Both the position numbers and the translations under genes were made by a program. Shown in pieces: positions 1 to 7,581 of a DNA stretch of 64,000 bases. The first letter of the stretch is position 1. Each line of letters begins with the position of its first letter. The notes beneath the pieces were generated by a model. The model was not told the DNA's origin and made no database searches. It saw only the letters and a program-made list of their open reading frames with translations. The DNA is from Flavobacteriaceae bacterium (GTDB lineage Bacteria; Bacteroidota; Bacteroidia; Flavobacteriales; Flavobacteriaceae): positions 37,393 to 101,392 of the forward strand of contig JAGYKX010000002.1 in the NCBI GenBank assembly GCA_018401115.1, given 5' to 3'.

Positions 1-2
1 CT

Positions 3-341
3 GGGGTAACGCAAAATGGCAATACCATTACCATTGATCTAAACGCAGCTAATTTTTCAGGATTGGCCAGTGTTGGAAGCTGGATGAATCTCACCTCTGC
101 TGGTGTGCTGCTTTTAAGGGTAAGCTCAGATACCATTAGGGCTTTTGACAATTGCTGCCCGCATCAGGGAACCAGAACACAGTGGAGCTATGGAAACAAC
201 ACCTTTAATTGTGCCAATCACGGAAATAGTTTTGGTACTGGAAACAACACCGCAAATTGTAATTCAGGGGCTACCAATGGAGATTTGGTCAGTTATACTT
301 CGAGTATATCAGGCAATACATTGACTATAAATAAAGCCTAA
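3..341 (+). CDS. Rieske [2Fe-2S] protein, 5' end outside the window
   Basis: The reading frame is open from the left edge, so only the C-terminal part (about 112 residues) is visible. It carries both halves of a Rieske cluster-binding site: C-P-H near the middle of the visible part and C-A-N-H about 18 residues later, matching CxH...CxxH. Such domains hold a high-potential [2Fe-2S] cluster. The chain ends soon after the second half-site, as in small stand-alone Rieske proteins. It converges on a five-gene minus-strand cluster that contains another Rieske protein, so the two may serve the same redox process (inference). The true start and any lipoprotein signal lie to the left. Confidence 0.85.
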   Translation, partial: GVTQNGNTITIDLNAANFSGLASVGSWMNLTSAGVLLLRVSSDTIRAFDNCCPHQGTRTQWSYGNNTFNCANHGNSFGTGNNTANCNSGATNGDLVSYTSSISGNTLTINKA

Positions 342-364
342 CACAGTTTGTGTAGTTCGTTGGA

Positions 365-1648
365 TTAGTCAATGTCAAAATTGAGACCCAAGGCGGTTTG
401 ATCAAAGCTTAGACCATTATTCCTATTGTAGTGAATATAGCGCAGTTCAATAGATTTTAAACCAATCTTCCATAGAGAGAATTGGCTTAATGCATCTCTA
501 TAACGTACACCAAAACCCCATTGTTGGCTGCTAAAGGAGGCTAGGTCATAATCTGAGGTGTAATACTGGTCTGTACTCAAAGCCATTTCTTTGGGATAGA
601 AATAATCTGCTGCTGTCTGATTGTAATGCCTAAAGCTAGGATAGACTGCCCAATTTAATCCAAGGCTTATAGGCATTTCTATCTCTGCTGTGAGTCCCGA
701 AACACCCCATGAATCAAGGTAATACCTGGCGTATGACCTCAGTATAATTGCATCTGAAATATAGTAATTAAACCGTGCACCTACAGGGTATTTATAGCGG
801 TAAAAAGGGAGGCGCTCTACATTGTCTGCCAATTGAAAAGCGTCTATATAAAAGTCCGGCTTGTCTGCGAAATAAACCCGTTGCAATGGAGAAGACAACA
901 AACCTTCTTGCATAACAGCATCTATAAAAAAGGATACTTGCATCTTTTCTGTCAATATTTGGGTCATATTAAAACTAAGGGCGTAGGTATTTCTTTTGGT
1001 TTGGCTAAAAGCAGCAAAAGCATTTGTATACGTACCTTCCCCCCTAATATTGAAATCAAAAAAACCCGTTCTTAATTCTATGGGATACTGTGGGTCATGT
1101 TCATCCATATACACCTGAAGATTGAGTCCCAATTCTGTATTTTTCTCATTGTAAAGTTTACTAACTCCTACTCCAAAACCCAAAGATTGATAATCGTATT
1201 CCTTGGAGACCGCTAAAGAGGCATTGTAAATGGTGTTTCTGTCTTTACTAAAATGGGCATAACTGGAATTAAAGTGGGCCAAAACATCTGAGCTAGAAGG
1301 CCCGGAGGAAGCCACCCACGGGCTGGCATCGGCACTTTTCCCATCAAAAGGATTTACATTACTAGAAGAGGCAGAGGTATAGGCAGAAAGGCCTGTGTCT
1401 ACCGTTAAAATTCCATCTGCTCCAATAGGTATTTGTACCACCATAGTGGGCGCAGCATTTGTGAGGGCCTCTGTTCCTTCCCCTCCTGTAACTGCTGCGT
1501 TATTTCCTTCTTGAGTATAGTAACTGAATAGGGTTTGGACACTGACCTTTTCCAATACACTCTTGGTATAATTACTTTTCTCCTCCTGGCTCCATAAGGC
1601 TAATGTAGCTGTGAATATAAAAAAGAGGGTGTTTAAGATTTTCTTCAT
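365..1648 (-). CDS. DUF3570 family outer-membrane beta-barrel protein
   Basis: A 427-residue protein with a Sec signal peptide (MKKILNTLFF... to about residue 20) followed by alternating aromatic/polar strands typical of an outer-membrane barrel, ending in a short acidic tail. The overall pattern matches DUF3570, a family of predicted barrels of unknown function. It is the last gene of a tight operon (4 bases after DUF4266) with a Rieske protein, thioredoxin and ApbE. DUF3570 and DUF4266 usually occur together. The barrel could be the outer-membrane part of a redox complex, which is inference. No catalytic motif is visible. Confidence 0.82.
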   Translation of the reverse strand: MKKILNTLFFIFTATLALWSQEEKSNYTKSVLEKVSVQTLFSYYTQEGNNAAVTGGEGTEALTNAAPTMVVQIPIGADGILTVDTGLSAYTSASSSNVNPFDGKSADASPWVASSGPSSSDVLAHFNSSYAHFSKDRNTIYNASLAVSKEYDYQSLGFGVGVSKLYNEKNTELGLNLQVYMDEHDPQYPIELRTGFFDFNIRGEGTYTNAFAAFSQTKRNTYALSFNMTQILTEKMQVSFFIDAVMQEGLLSSPLQRVYFADKPDFYIDAFQLADNVERLPFYRYKYPVGARFNYYISDAIILRSYARYYLDSWGVSGLTAEIEMPISLGLNWAVYPSFRHYNQTAADYFYPKEMALSTDQYYTSDYDLASFSSQQWGFGVRYRDALSQFSLWKIGLKSIELRYIHYNRNNGLSFDQTALGLNFDID

Positions 1649-1651
1649 GCT

Positions 1652-1858
1652 TTAATTACAGCCACAGCCGCCTCCCATTTTACCTCCATTAGCACCTGCT
1701 GCGCCTTCTCTGTAAATATGACTATTTATGTCTGCTTTACAGATTCCTCTAGCGCTTAATGCCATATCTTCTGCATTAATATATACTTTTTCGTACTCCT
1801 TTACGGCTACACAAGAAGTGGTAAAAAGCAAGATTCCGAATAATAGGGCGTATTTCAT
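1652..1858 (-). CDS. DUF4266 small lipoprotein with Gly/Cys-rich C-terminus
   Basis: About 68 residues from the chosen ATG at 1858, which gives a clean lipoprotein signal (MKYALLFGILL, lipobox TTSC). An in-frame upstream ATG at 1885 would overlap apbE and spoil the signal. After the lipidated Cys come a conserved central segment with one further Cys and a C-terminal tail GGKMGGGCGCN. The length and tail fit DUF4266, a family of unknown function. It sits 5 bases after apbE and 3 bases before the DUF3570 gene. The terminal C-x-C could bind metal or take part in thiol chemistry with the neighbouring thioredoxin (inference). Confidence 0.8.
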   Translation of the reverse strand: MKYALLFGILLFTTSCVAVKEYEKVYINAEDMALSARGICKADINSHIYREGAAGANGGKMGGGCGCN

Positions 1859-1863
1859 GTTGT

Positions 1864-2862
1864 TTATTTTTCTGGTGTAGCCCATTGGATATTTGGGCTG
1901 TGATGAATTTTATTGGTGGCGTCTACGATAATACATAACATACCTGGCAATTGTGAAATGGTGTTTATACCTACATCTATACCCATGATAAAAACGGCTG
2001 TAGCAAAGGCGTCTGCCAATTCTCCATTGGGGGCAAAAACGGTCACTGATTTAATTCCTAAAACAGGCATACCACTTCTTGGATCTATAATATGACTGTA
2101 ACGTTTTCCGTTTAAAGTTACGTATTTTTCATAATTTCCTGAAGTGGCTACTGCTGCATCTTTTACTGGAAACCAAGAAAATACTTTGGACGGGTTTTCA
2201 GGATTGCTAATCCCTACCTGCCAATCTGTTCCATCTGGCTTTTTCCCCCAAGTGGTTAAATCTCCTGAGGCATTAATAATACCAGCTTTTATACCCATTG
2301 ATTGTAAATGCTTTTTAGTAGCGTCTGCTGCATAGCCTTTTCCCACGGCACCAAAACCTATTTTCATACCTTTTTTAGGCAAAAAAACGGTATTATTAAT
2401 GGCGTCTAGTTGAATCTCTTTGTAGTTTATGTAGGCAACAGATGCCTGGAGTTGTTCTGGTGAAGGAAGCGTTTTCATACTTCCATCAAATACCCAAACT
2501 GGGTCTAAAGCAGCATAACTAATATCAAAAGCGCCTTGAGTAATTTTTGAAATTTGAATACAACGTTCTATAAGGCCAAACAATTCTAGAGAAACTTTAA
2601 CTGGACGAATACCTGCATTTCTGTTTATCTGAGATGTTTCAGAATTGGGATCCCATGAAGAGATAAGTCTTTCTATTCTCTCTATCTCCTTTTGGGCTGT
2701 ATCTAGATGTAAAGTAGCTTTTTCTTGAACAGTGACCAGCGTAATTTCGAAACGACTGCCCATGAGTTTGCTTGTTCTAGTCACAATTTTAGCCTCTTGT
2801 GAAAAACCTAAGCTTTGCATTAGAAGCCAGAAAAAAAAAGCCCTTTTAAAGTATTTACTCAT
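1864..2862 (-). CDS. apbE: FAD:protein FMN transferase (ApbE family)
   Basis: A 332-residue exported ApbE-family enzyme. It has a signal peptide ending near residue 22 and then the family blocks: MGSRFEITL near residue 34, SETSQINRNAG near 95, GFGAVGKGYAADA near 170, NASGDLTTWG near 195, and the C-terminal AVATSGNYEKY...SHIIDPRSG. ApbE uses FAD and Mg2+ to attach FMN to Ser/Thr of extracytoplasmic target proteins. Its start overlaps the thioredoxin stop by 8 bases, which indicates translational coupling. No obvious FMN-binding target domain is encoded in the visible cluster, so the substrate is unknown. Confidence 0.92.
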   Translation of the reverse strand: MSKYFKRAFFFWLLMQSLGFSQEAKIVTRTSKLMGSRFEITLVTVQEKATLHLDTAQKEIERIERLISSWDPNSETSQINRNAGIRPVKVSLELFGLIERCIQISKITQGAFDISYAALDPVWVFDGSMKTLPSPEQLQASVAYINYKEIQLDAINNTVFLPKKGMKIGFGAVGKGYAADATKKHLQSMGIKAGIINASGDLTTWGKKPDGTDWQVGISNPENPSKVFSWFPVKDAAVATSGNYEKYVTLNGKRYSHIIDPRSGMPVLGIKSVTVFAPNGELADAFATAVFIMGIDVGINTISQLPGMLCIIVDATNKIHHSPNIQWATPEK

Positions 2863-3295
2863 TAGCTGCCATGTCTTGGAGTTTTTCTATATAAGCTTCT
2901 GGAGAAATATTCAAATAAGCTGTTTGCCCTAAAATGTCTTTTTTGGGAGAAAGCAACACCACCAATGGAAAATAACCTTTTGTGTTGTATTGCGCTGCCA
3001 ATTCCTTATTCTCAGAAGCGAGAGGCTCTGGTAACTGATTGGCTTTTCTCCTAGGAAAATCTGCTTTATAAAGTATTAAATTTTTTTTGGCATAGGATTG
3101 AAAAACCGCTGTAGTCCATATATCCCTGTCTAATTTAATGCAGGGGGCACACCAATCAGAGCCTGAAAAAACCAATAGTATGGGCTTATTTAATGCTGTT
3201 GCGCTATCTGTTGCATTACTCCAGCTAGAAGCCCAATCCTGAGCAATACCAAATTGGTAAATAAAAAGTAGGCTTATAAAAATTATTTTTTTCAT
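2855..3295 (-). CDS. Secreted thioredoxin-like protein
   Basis: A 146-residue protein with an N-terminal signal (MKKIIFISLLFIYQFGIAQ), a SDWCAPC active site at about residues 46-52, and later blocks matching the thioredoxin_7 group (a long helix after the active site, then KGYFPLVVLLSPKK containing the cis-Pro turn). It is probably a periplasmic thiol-disulfide oxidoreductase. It lies 3 bases after the Rieske gene and overlaps apbE by 8 bases. In this context it may keep cysteines of the DUF4266 protein reduced or help mature the redox proteins (inference). Confidence 0.88.
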   Translation of the reverse strand: MKKIIFISLLFIYQFGIAQDWASSWSNATDSATALNKPILLVFSGSDWCAPCIKLDRDIWTTAVFQSYAKKNLILYKADFPRRKANQLPEPLASENKELAAQYNTKGYFPLVVLLSPKKDILGQTAYLNISPEAYIEKLQDMAANE

Positions 3296-3298
3296 ATG

Positions 3299-3733
3299 TT
3301 ATGGGGCTAATATGGATAGAATTTGGCCTTGTACCTGTGTAGGATAAATTAATAATCCTTTTGAAGCGTCTGAATTTAAACCCACTCCTTGCTGGGTAAA
3401 TCTAGCACCGTGCTCCGTACAGTAAAACTCATCGTTTCTAAAAACAACTTGTTTTATGGTTTTGTGACTACACACCTGAGTAGCTGCCACATAGTTACCT
3501 TGCTTATTAACCGCAATAACAACGGTATTTTTAATGATATAATCTCCTGGACTTTTTAAAGATTGCCCCTCAGAACTACTCAAATCAATAGTGAAAAGGA
3601 CCCCATTGGCATCTGGGATCAAGGCCTGGTCTGCCAGGCCATCTTCTGCTTCCAAACAACTGCTTAAACAACTAAAGGTGAGTGTGAAAGCAGCGCCTTG
3701 CCCAATAGATTTCATAAATTCTTTACGCTCCAT
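3299..3733 (-). CDS. Rieske [2Fe-2S] domain protein, exported
   Basis: About 144 residues from the ATG at 3733; an in-frame ATG at 3763 is also possible. The N-terminus (MERKEFMKSIGQGAAFTLTF, then SCLSSC) looks like an export signal with a possible lipobox but no twin arginine. Rieske ligands are C-S-H and C-T-E-H about 15 residues apart, followed by GARF, so both half-sites are intact. It is the first gene of the Rieske-thioredoxin-ApbE-DUF4266-DUF3570 operon and its upstream region (3764-3956) faces a plus-strand hypothetical gene. Its likely role is electron transfer outside the cytoplasm (inference from family and context). Confidence 0.87.
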   Translation of the reverse strand: MERKEFMKSIGQGAAFTLTFSCLSSCLEAEDGLADQALIPDANGVLFTIDLSSSEGQSLKSPGDYIIKNTVVIAVNKQGNYVAATQVCSHKTIKQVVFRNDEFYCTEHGARFTQQGVGLNSDASKGLLIYPTQVQGQILSILAP

Positions 3734-3956
3734 CTCAGTTTTTTTTACATAAAAGTAGTGCAAATAGCGCTTCTAACCCACTAACAATGTGTTAAATAAC
3801 ATTATTTATAATGACTCTTAAAGCCATTTAGGCCACCATTTATCGAAACTTAATACCTTTTTAGCATATGAAATTTACTGTCCAACCTGTGTATTGCAAA
3901 TAAAAAAGACTTTTTTAAATTTTTAAAAATCTGATTTTCATATATTTACATTTCTT

Positions 3957-4199
3957 ATGTTCAAGAAGAAACAAATACAAGAGGGTGAAAACCTCATGAA
4001 AAATGCCCTAACTGGGGTTGATCTGTTTCAATTCGTTTTTTTTTACCAACAGCTAAGAAAGCTAAAATCCAAAAGGAAATCTTACCAGATTGAATTTGTA
4101 CTTAAATCATGTTACCCGCAATTGGCTGTTTTTGATATGGAAGAAATTGAAAAATTTGTGAGTGAATTCAAATCACAAAACAGCTTTCAAATTCCCTAA
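3957..4199 (+). CDS. Hypothetical 80-residue protein
   Basis: An ATG-initiated frame of 80 codons between the Rieske operon and tRNA-Arg. The product is rich in Lys, Gln and aromatic residues, has no signal peptide or clear membrane segment, and would be cytoplasmic (begins MFKKKQIQEGENL, ends in a short helical segment EEIEKFVSEF). The upstream sequence is very AT-rich. I recognise no family. It could be a real small gene, since it fills an otherwise empty interval, or a chance frame. Confidence 0.4.
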   Translation: MFKKKQIQEGENLMKNALTGVDLFQFVFFYQQLRKLKSKRKSYQIEFVLKSCYPQLAVFDMEEIEKFVSEFKSQNSFQIP

Positions 4200-4245
4200 T
4201 AACAAAATAAAATTCTAATTTAGGCCAGCCTTAGGGCAAACATCA

Positions 4246-4317
4246 GGCCTCATAGTTCAACGGATAGAATAGAAGTTTCCTAAACTTTAGATCCAGGTTC
4301 GATTCCTGGTGAGGTCA
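4246..4317 (+). tRNA. tRNA-Arg, anticodon CCU
   Basis: A full cloverleaf can be drawn. The 7-bp acceptor stem (GGCCTCA with TGAGGTC) includes one G-U pair. The D arm is GTTC/GAAT, the anticodon arm GAAGT-TTCCTAA-ACTTT gives anticodon CCU, and the T arm is CCAGG-TTCGATT-CCTGG, followed by discriminator A at 4317. CCA is not encoded. It reads AGG codons. No mobile-element integrase or direct repeat of its 3' end was noticed next to it. Confidence 0.93.
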
Positions 4318-4333
4318 CGATTCAAATGATACT

Positions 4334-4927
4334 ATGGAAATTTTAGACACCTTTACACAAACATTCTATTTCTTTGATTTGGTAGAGCGTTTTTTATTAA
4401 ACTTTATTTTTACTGCGGTCATCATTCGCTTTATCTATTATAAATACGCTCAAAACAAAGCCTATATGTTTACTTATTTTATGATAAGTACCGTGGTTTT
4501 CTTGTTGTGCTATTCCTTGAAGAGAAATGAATTAGATATTGGACTAGCACTTGGTCTTTTTGCCGTTTTTGGTATTATTCGTTACCGCACGGACACTATA
4601 GATATTAAAGAAATGACCTACCTATTCGTTATTATTGGAGTAGCTGTAATGAACGCCCTCTCTACGAATGCGGTCCCTATGGGTGAAATTCTTTTTGGAA
4701 ATATTGCGGTGGTTGTCATGTTAATGATCCTTGAAAGGGTCATGAAAGCACCCCTCTCTCTAAAACAGCAGGAAATTGTTATTCCTCATTCTGCTTTAAT
4801 AAAACCAGACCAGAAAGAGGCTCTAATCGCTTCTTTGGTGGCAGAAACTGGCCTGGATATTAAAAAAGTCCAGATTGGAAAAATAGACCTCATGACCCAA
4901 AGTGTTAAAGTAACACTCTTCTACTAA
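4334..4927 (+). CDS. DUF4956 family membrane protein
   Basis: A 197-residue protein with about four transmembrane segments in residues 15-125, including the family-typical block ALGLFAVFGIIRYRTDTI, and a soluble C-terminal domain of about 65 residues. This fits DUF4956, whose function is not established; in other bacteria it is often found near CYTH/VTC-type polyphosphate polymerase genes, which are not seen here. It starts 17 bases after tRNA-Arg and is followed 20 bases later by a DUF2490 gene, probably one transcription unit. Confidence 0.82.
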   Translation: MEILDTFTQTFYFFDLVERFLLNFIFTAVIIRFIYYKYAQNKAYMFTYFMISTVVFLLCYSLKRNELDIGLALGLFAVFGIIRYRTDTIDIKEMTYLFVIIGVAVMNALSTNAVPMGEILFGNIAVVVMLMILERVMKAPLSLKQQEIVIPHSALIKPDQKEALIASLVAETGLDIKKVQIGKIDLMTQSVKVTLFY

Positions 4928-4946
4928 ATTCCTGACTGCAACACTT

Positions 4947-5612
4947 ATGAGATGTTTACTATCGCTTTTTTTAATGACCCTTGTGGCCAAACCAACTTTT
5001 GCTCAAGACAAGGAACTCGCCATCTGGACGGCTGCTAGCAGTTCTTTTGAGCTATCTGAACGAATGTATATAGACGGAGTGCTGGCCTTTAGAAGCCATG
5101 CTGGATTGAATGCTATTTCTAGGTATTTTGGAGAAGCTGGATTGGGCTACAAATTATCAAAATCTTTTAGTGGTATTGCCGGTGTCCGTTATGGAAGCCT
5201 TTCAGACCGCAAAGGTGGTGTGCAAGGAAATTTTATTTTTTACAGGTTTTTTGCAGAACTAAAACACAAGGCTTCTTGGCGCCAATTAAGGTTCAAGCAG
5301 AGACTTCGCTTTCAGGAAGACACCGAAAAGAAACAAGGAACGCTTACAGAAAATCACTTGAGGTACAAAATGGCTGTTGAATTTAAGATACCCAACTGGA
5401 AAGCAGACCCACAAGTATCTGTGGAGTTTTTTAAACCTTTAGGAAGCAATAGCATGAACGGGTTTGACCGCATGCGTTACAAACTTCAAACAGATCTGAG
5501 CCTCGCTGGAAACGCTCTTACTATCGCTTATTTCATAGACAGAGACAGTCCTTTAAATGCTACTGTCATAAACAGTCATATGCTGGGCTTGTTTTATGAG
5601 TTGGATTTCTAG
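4947..5612 (+). CDS. DUF2490 family outer-membrane protein
   Basis: A 221-residue protein with a signal peptide ending at TFAQ (about residue 20) followed by amphipathic strands with regular aromatic residues, and a C-terminal strand ending ELDF. The pattern matches DUF2490, predicted outer-membrane barrels of unknown function. It shares a probable operon with the DUF4956 protein. It converges with the DUF6503 gene with only 4 bases between stops and no visible hairpin. Confidence 0.8.
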   Translation: MRCLLSLFLMTLVAKPTFAQDKELAIWTAASSSFELSERMYIDGVLAFRSHAGLNAISRYFGEAGLGYKLSKSFSGIAGVRYGSLSDRKGGVQGNFIFYRFFAELKHKASWRQLRFKQRLRFQEDTEKKQGTLTENHLRYKMAVEFKIPNWKADPQVSVEFFKPLGSNSMNGFDRMRYKLQTDLSLAGNALTIAYFIDRDSPLNATVINSHMLGLFYELDF

Positions 5613-5616
5613 TTTT

Positions 5617-6327
5617 TTAATTATCTAAACCATACACATAATCCGCCTGTTTGTATAAAATTTCATTGGCTTTATTCACCCTATAACTCACCCGATTTTC
5701 AGGAAGTTTAAGACCCTGATATGCCAACCAAGACTGGTTTATAATTAGACTATAGCGGTGGTTGTGCCAGACCCTGTTGGCTAAAAATTCTCCAGAGGTT
5801 TGATCAAAATACCAGACCCACTGATCGCTTGAGTTCGGAAATTGAAAGAACACCGCCCACACAGGGCTGTTCATGAGGGTTTCTGGTGAGACTGTCGCAT
5901 TTTTAGGGAGTTCACGATACAGCTTAAAGGGCTGCCAATATACAAATAACCCGCCGTTTAAGAGGGATTCAAAGCCCTTTATCTCTGATTCAGAAAGCGT
6001 TTTTAAAGTATCATTCACCCGAAGACTCACGCCCGCTGCATCTCTTGTTAACTGGTGTTTTTGATTATTTTCTCTCCAGCCTACGGCCGATGTCCCTTTT
6101 TTAAAATCATACACAAAAGATTGCTCCACGGTCTTTGTAGGTTCGCCAAGGGAATCATAAGAGCTTGTTTTCTTATCAAAAGAAAAGACCTGAACAGCTT
6201 CAAATGCGAGGGCACCTCCGTGGGCTTGAACAGCTTTTTCAAGGACTTCTTCTGGCCTTGGAGTTACCGTCTTTTGACAAGAAATAAAAAGCATTTGGAA
6301 GATAATAACACTTAAAGTAGCGCGCAT
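5617..6327 (-). CDS. DUF6503-like lipoprotein
   Basis: A 236-residue protein with a lipoprotein signal (MRATLSVIIFQMLFISC). The mature part begins EVLEKAVQAHGG, a motif shared with a second protein of this window (24038-24784), and continues with repeated beta-strand segments. Both resemble DUF6503 lipoproteins, common in Flavobacteriia and of unknown function; the fold recalls LolA/LolB-like half-barrels (inference). It is a single gene, divergent from the PHP phosphodiesterase gene. Confidence 0.68.
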   Translation of the reverse strand: MRATLSVIIFQMLFISCQKTVTPRPEEVLEKAVQAHGGALAFEAVQVFSFDKKTSSYDSLGEPTKTVEQSFVYDFKKGTSAVGWRENNQKHQLTRDAAGVSLRVNDTLKTLSESEIKGFESLLNGGLFVYWQPFKLYRELPKNATVSPETLMNSPVWAVFFQFPNSSDQWVWYFDQTSGEFLANRVWHNHRYSLIINQSWLAYQGLKLPENRVSYRVNKANEILYKQADYVYGLDN

Positions 6328-6413
6328 AAGAACAGACTTTACCCAAATTTAAATATTAATTTACCCAAATAAGCCGTCTAAACTTGTATTTTTATGATAG
6401 AAAACAATTTCTT

Positions 6414-7538
6414 ATGAAACAGATCTTTAAAATTAGTTTTGCATCCCTATGGATGCTATTTGCATCTTTGGCACAAGGGCAGGAACACAGCCATGCGGGA
6501 GCTTCAGCCATTGAATATCCAAATATCCCTGGATATTTAAGTCTGAAAACAGATTTTCACATACACTCGGTATTTTCAGACGGTAATGTATGGCCCAGCA
6601 TTCGAGTGCAAGAAGCCTTGAGAGAAAACCTAGATGCTATTTCCCTAACAGAACACTTGGAATACCAGCCCCACCTATCAGACATTCCCCACCCAGACAG
6701 AAATAGAGCCCATGAGATTGCCTTAAAAGAGGCTAAAAACCATGGCTTATTGATTATTAGAGGGTCGGAAATCACCAGGGCGTTGCCCGTAGGGCACAAC
6801 AACGCTATATTTATTCAGGACGCCAATCCTATTTTACAAGAAACGGCTGAAGGCGCCTTTAAAGAAGCCAAAAAACAAGGTGCATTTGTGTTTTGGAACC
6901 ATCCGGCTTGGTATGTTCAGCAACCGAACGGAACTCCTGCGCTCAGTGATTTTCAGAAAAAACGCATTGCAGATGACGAATTACACGGCATTGAAGTGAT
7001 CAATACTGGAGACTATTCAGAGGAGGCCCTACAAATTGCGCTAGACAACGGATTGACCATTATGGGGACTTCAGATGTACACGACCTCATTGATTGGGAT
7101 TACACTGAAAAGGCGCAACACAGGCCTATTACTTTGGTTTTTGCCAAAGAAAAAACAACCGCTAGTCTATTAGATGCCTTAAAAAATGGAAGAACAGTAG
7201 CGGTATTCAATGATCTATTGGTGGGTAAGTCTGAATATTTAACTCCTTTGATCAAGGCATCTGTGACGGCTTCTGAGATTAAATATATTGGTAAAACACA
7301 GGTCTTGTCTGTGACACTACACAACCATTCCAGCAGTGATTTACTCTTTGAAAACCAAATGCCCTTTAGCCTTTACAGACACTCGCCAGTATTCACTATT
7401 CCAGCTGGAGACAGCCTATCCCTGCAAATTAAAACCTTGGAAAGAAAAGAGCGCATGGTGCTGTCTTTAAAAGCCTTAGGTGCTTTTACAGCGCCAAAAG
7501 TGCAACCAATCATTGAATGGGAACTGAAGATAGACTAA
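6414..7538 (+). CDS. Secreted PHP-domain phosphodiesterase (Sb-PDE-like)
   Basis: About 374 residues from the ATG at 6414, which gives a clean signal peptide (MKQIFKISFASLWMLFASLAQG). An upstream in-frame ATG at 6384 adds ten unlikely residues. The PHP metal-binding motifs are present: DFHIHSVFSDG near residue 47, SLTEH near 80, NHPAW near 165, and TSDVHD near 215. A C-terminal beta domain follows. PHP proteins hydrolyse phosphoesters using two or three metal ions. The exported form with this C-terminal domain resembles Sb-PDE phosphodiesterases; substrate unknown. Confidence 0.83.
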   Translation: MKQIFKISFASLWMLFASLAQGQEHSHAGASAIEYPNIPGYLSLKTDFHIHSVFSDGNVWPSIRVQEALRENLDAISLTEHLEYQPHLSDIPHPDRNRAHEIALKEAKNHGLLIIRGSEITRALPVGHNNAIFIQDANPILQETAEGAFKEAKKQGAFVFWNHPAWYVQQPNGTPALSDFQKKRIADDELHGIEVINTGDYSEEALQIALDNGLTIMGTSDVHDLIDWDYTEKAQHRPITLVFAKEKTTASLLDALKNGRTVAVFNDLLVGKSEYLTPLIKASVTASEIKYIGKTQVLSVTLHNHSSSDLLFENQMPFSLYRHSPVFTIPAGDSLSLQIKTLERKERMVLSLKALGAFTAPKVQPIIEWELKID

Positions 7539-7581
7539 GAACTCTGTCAATTTTATTACCTTAGGTCTATCTTTTAGACCC

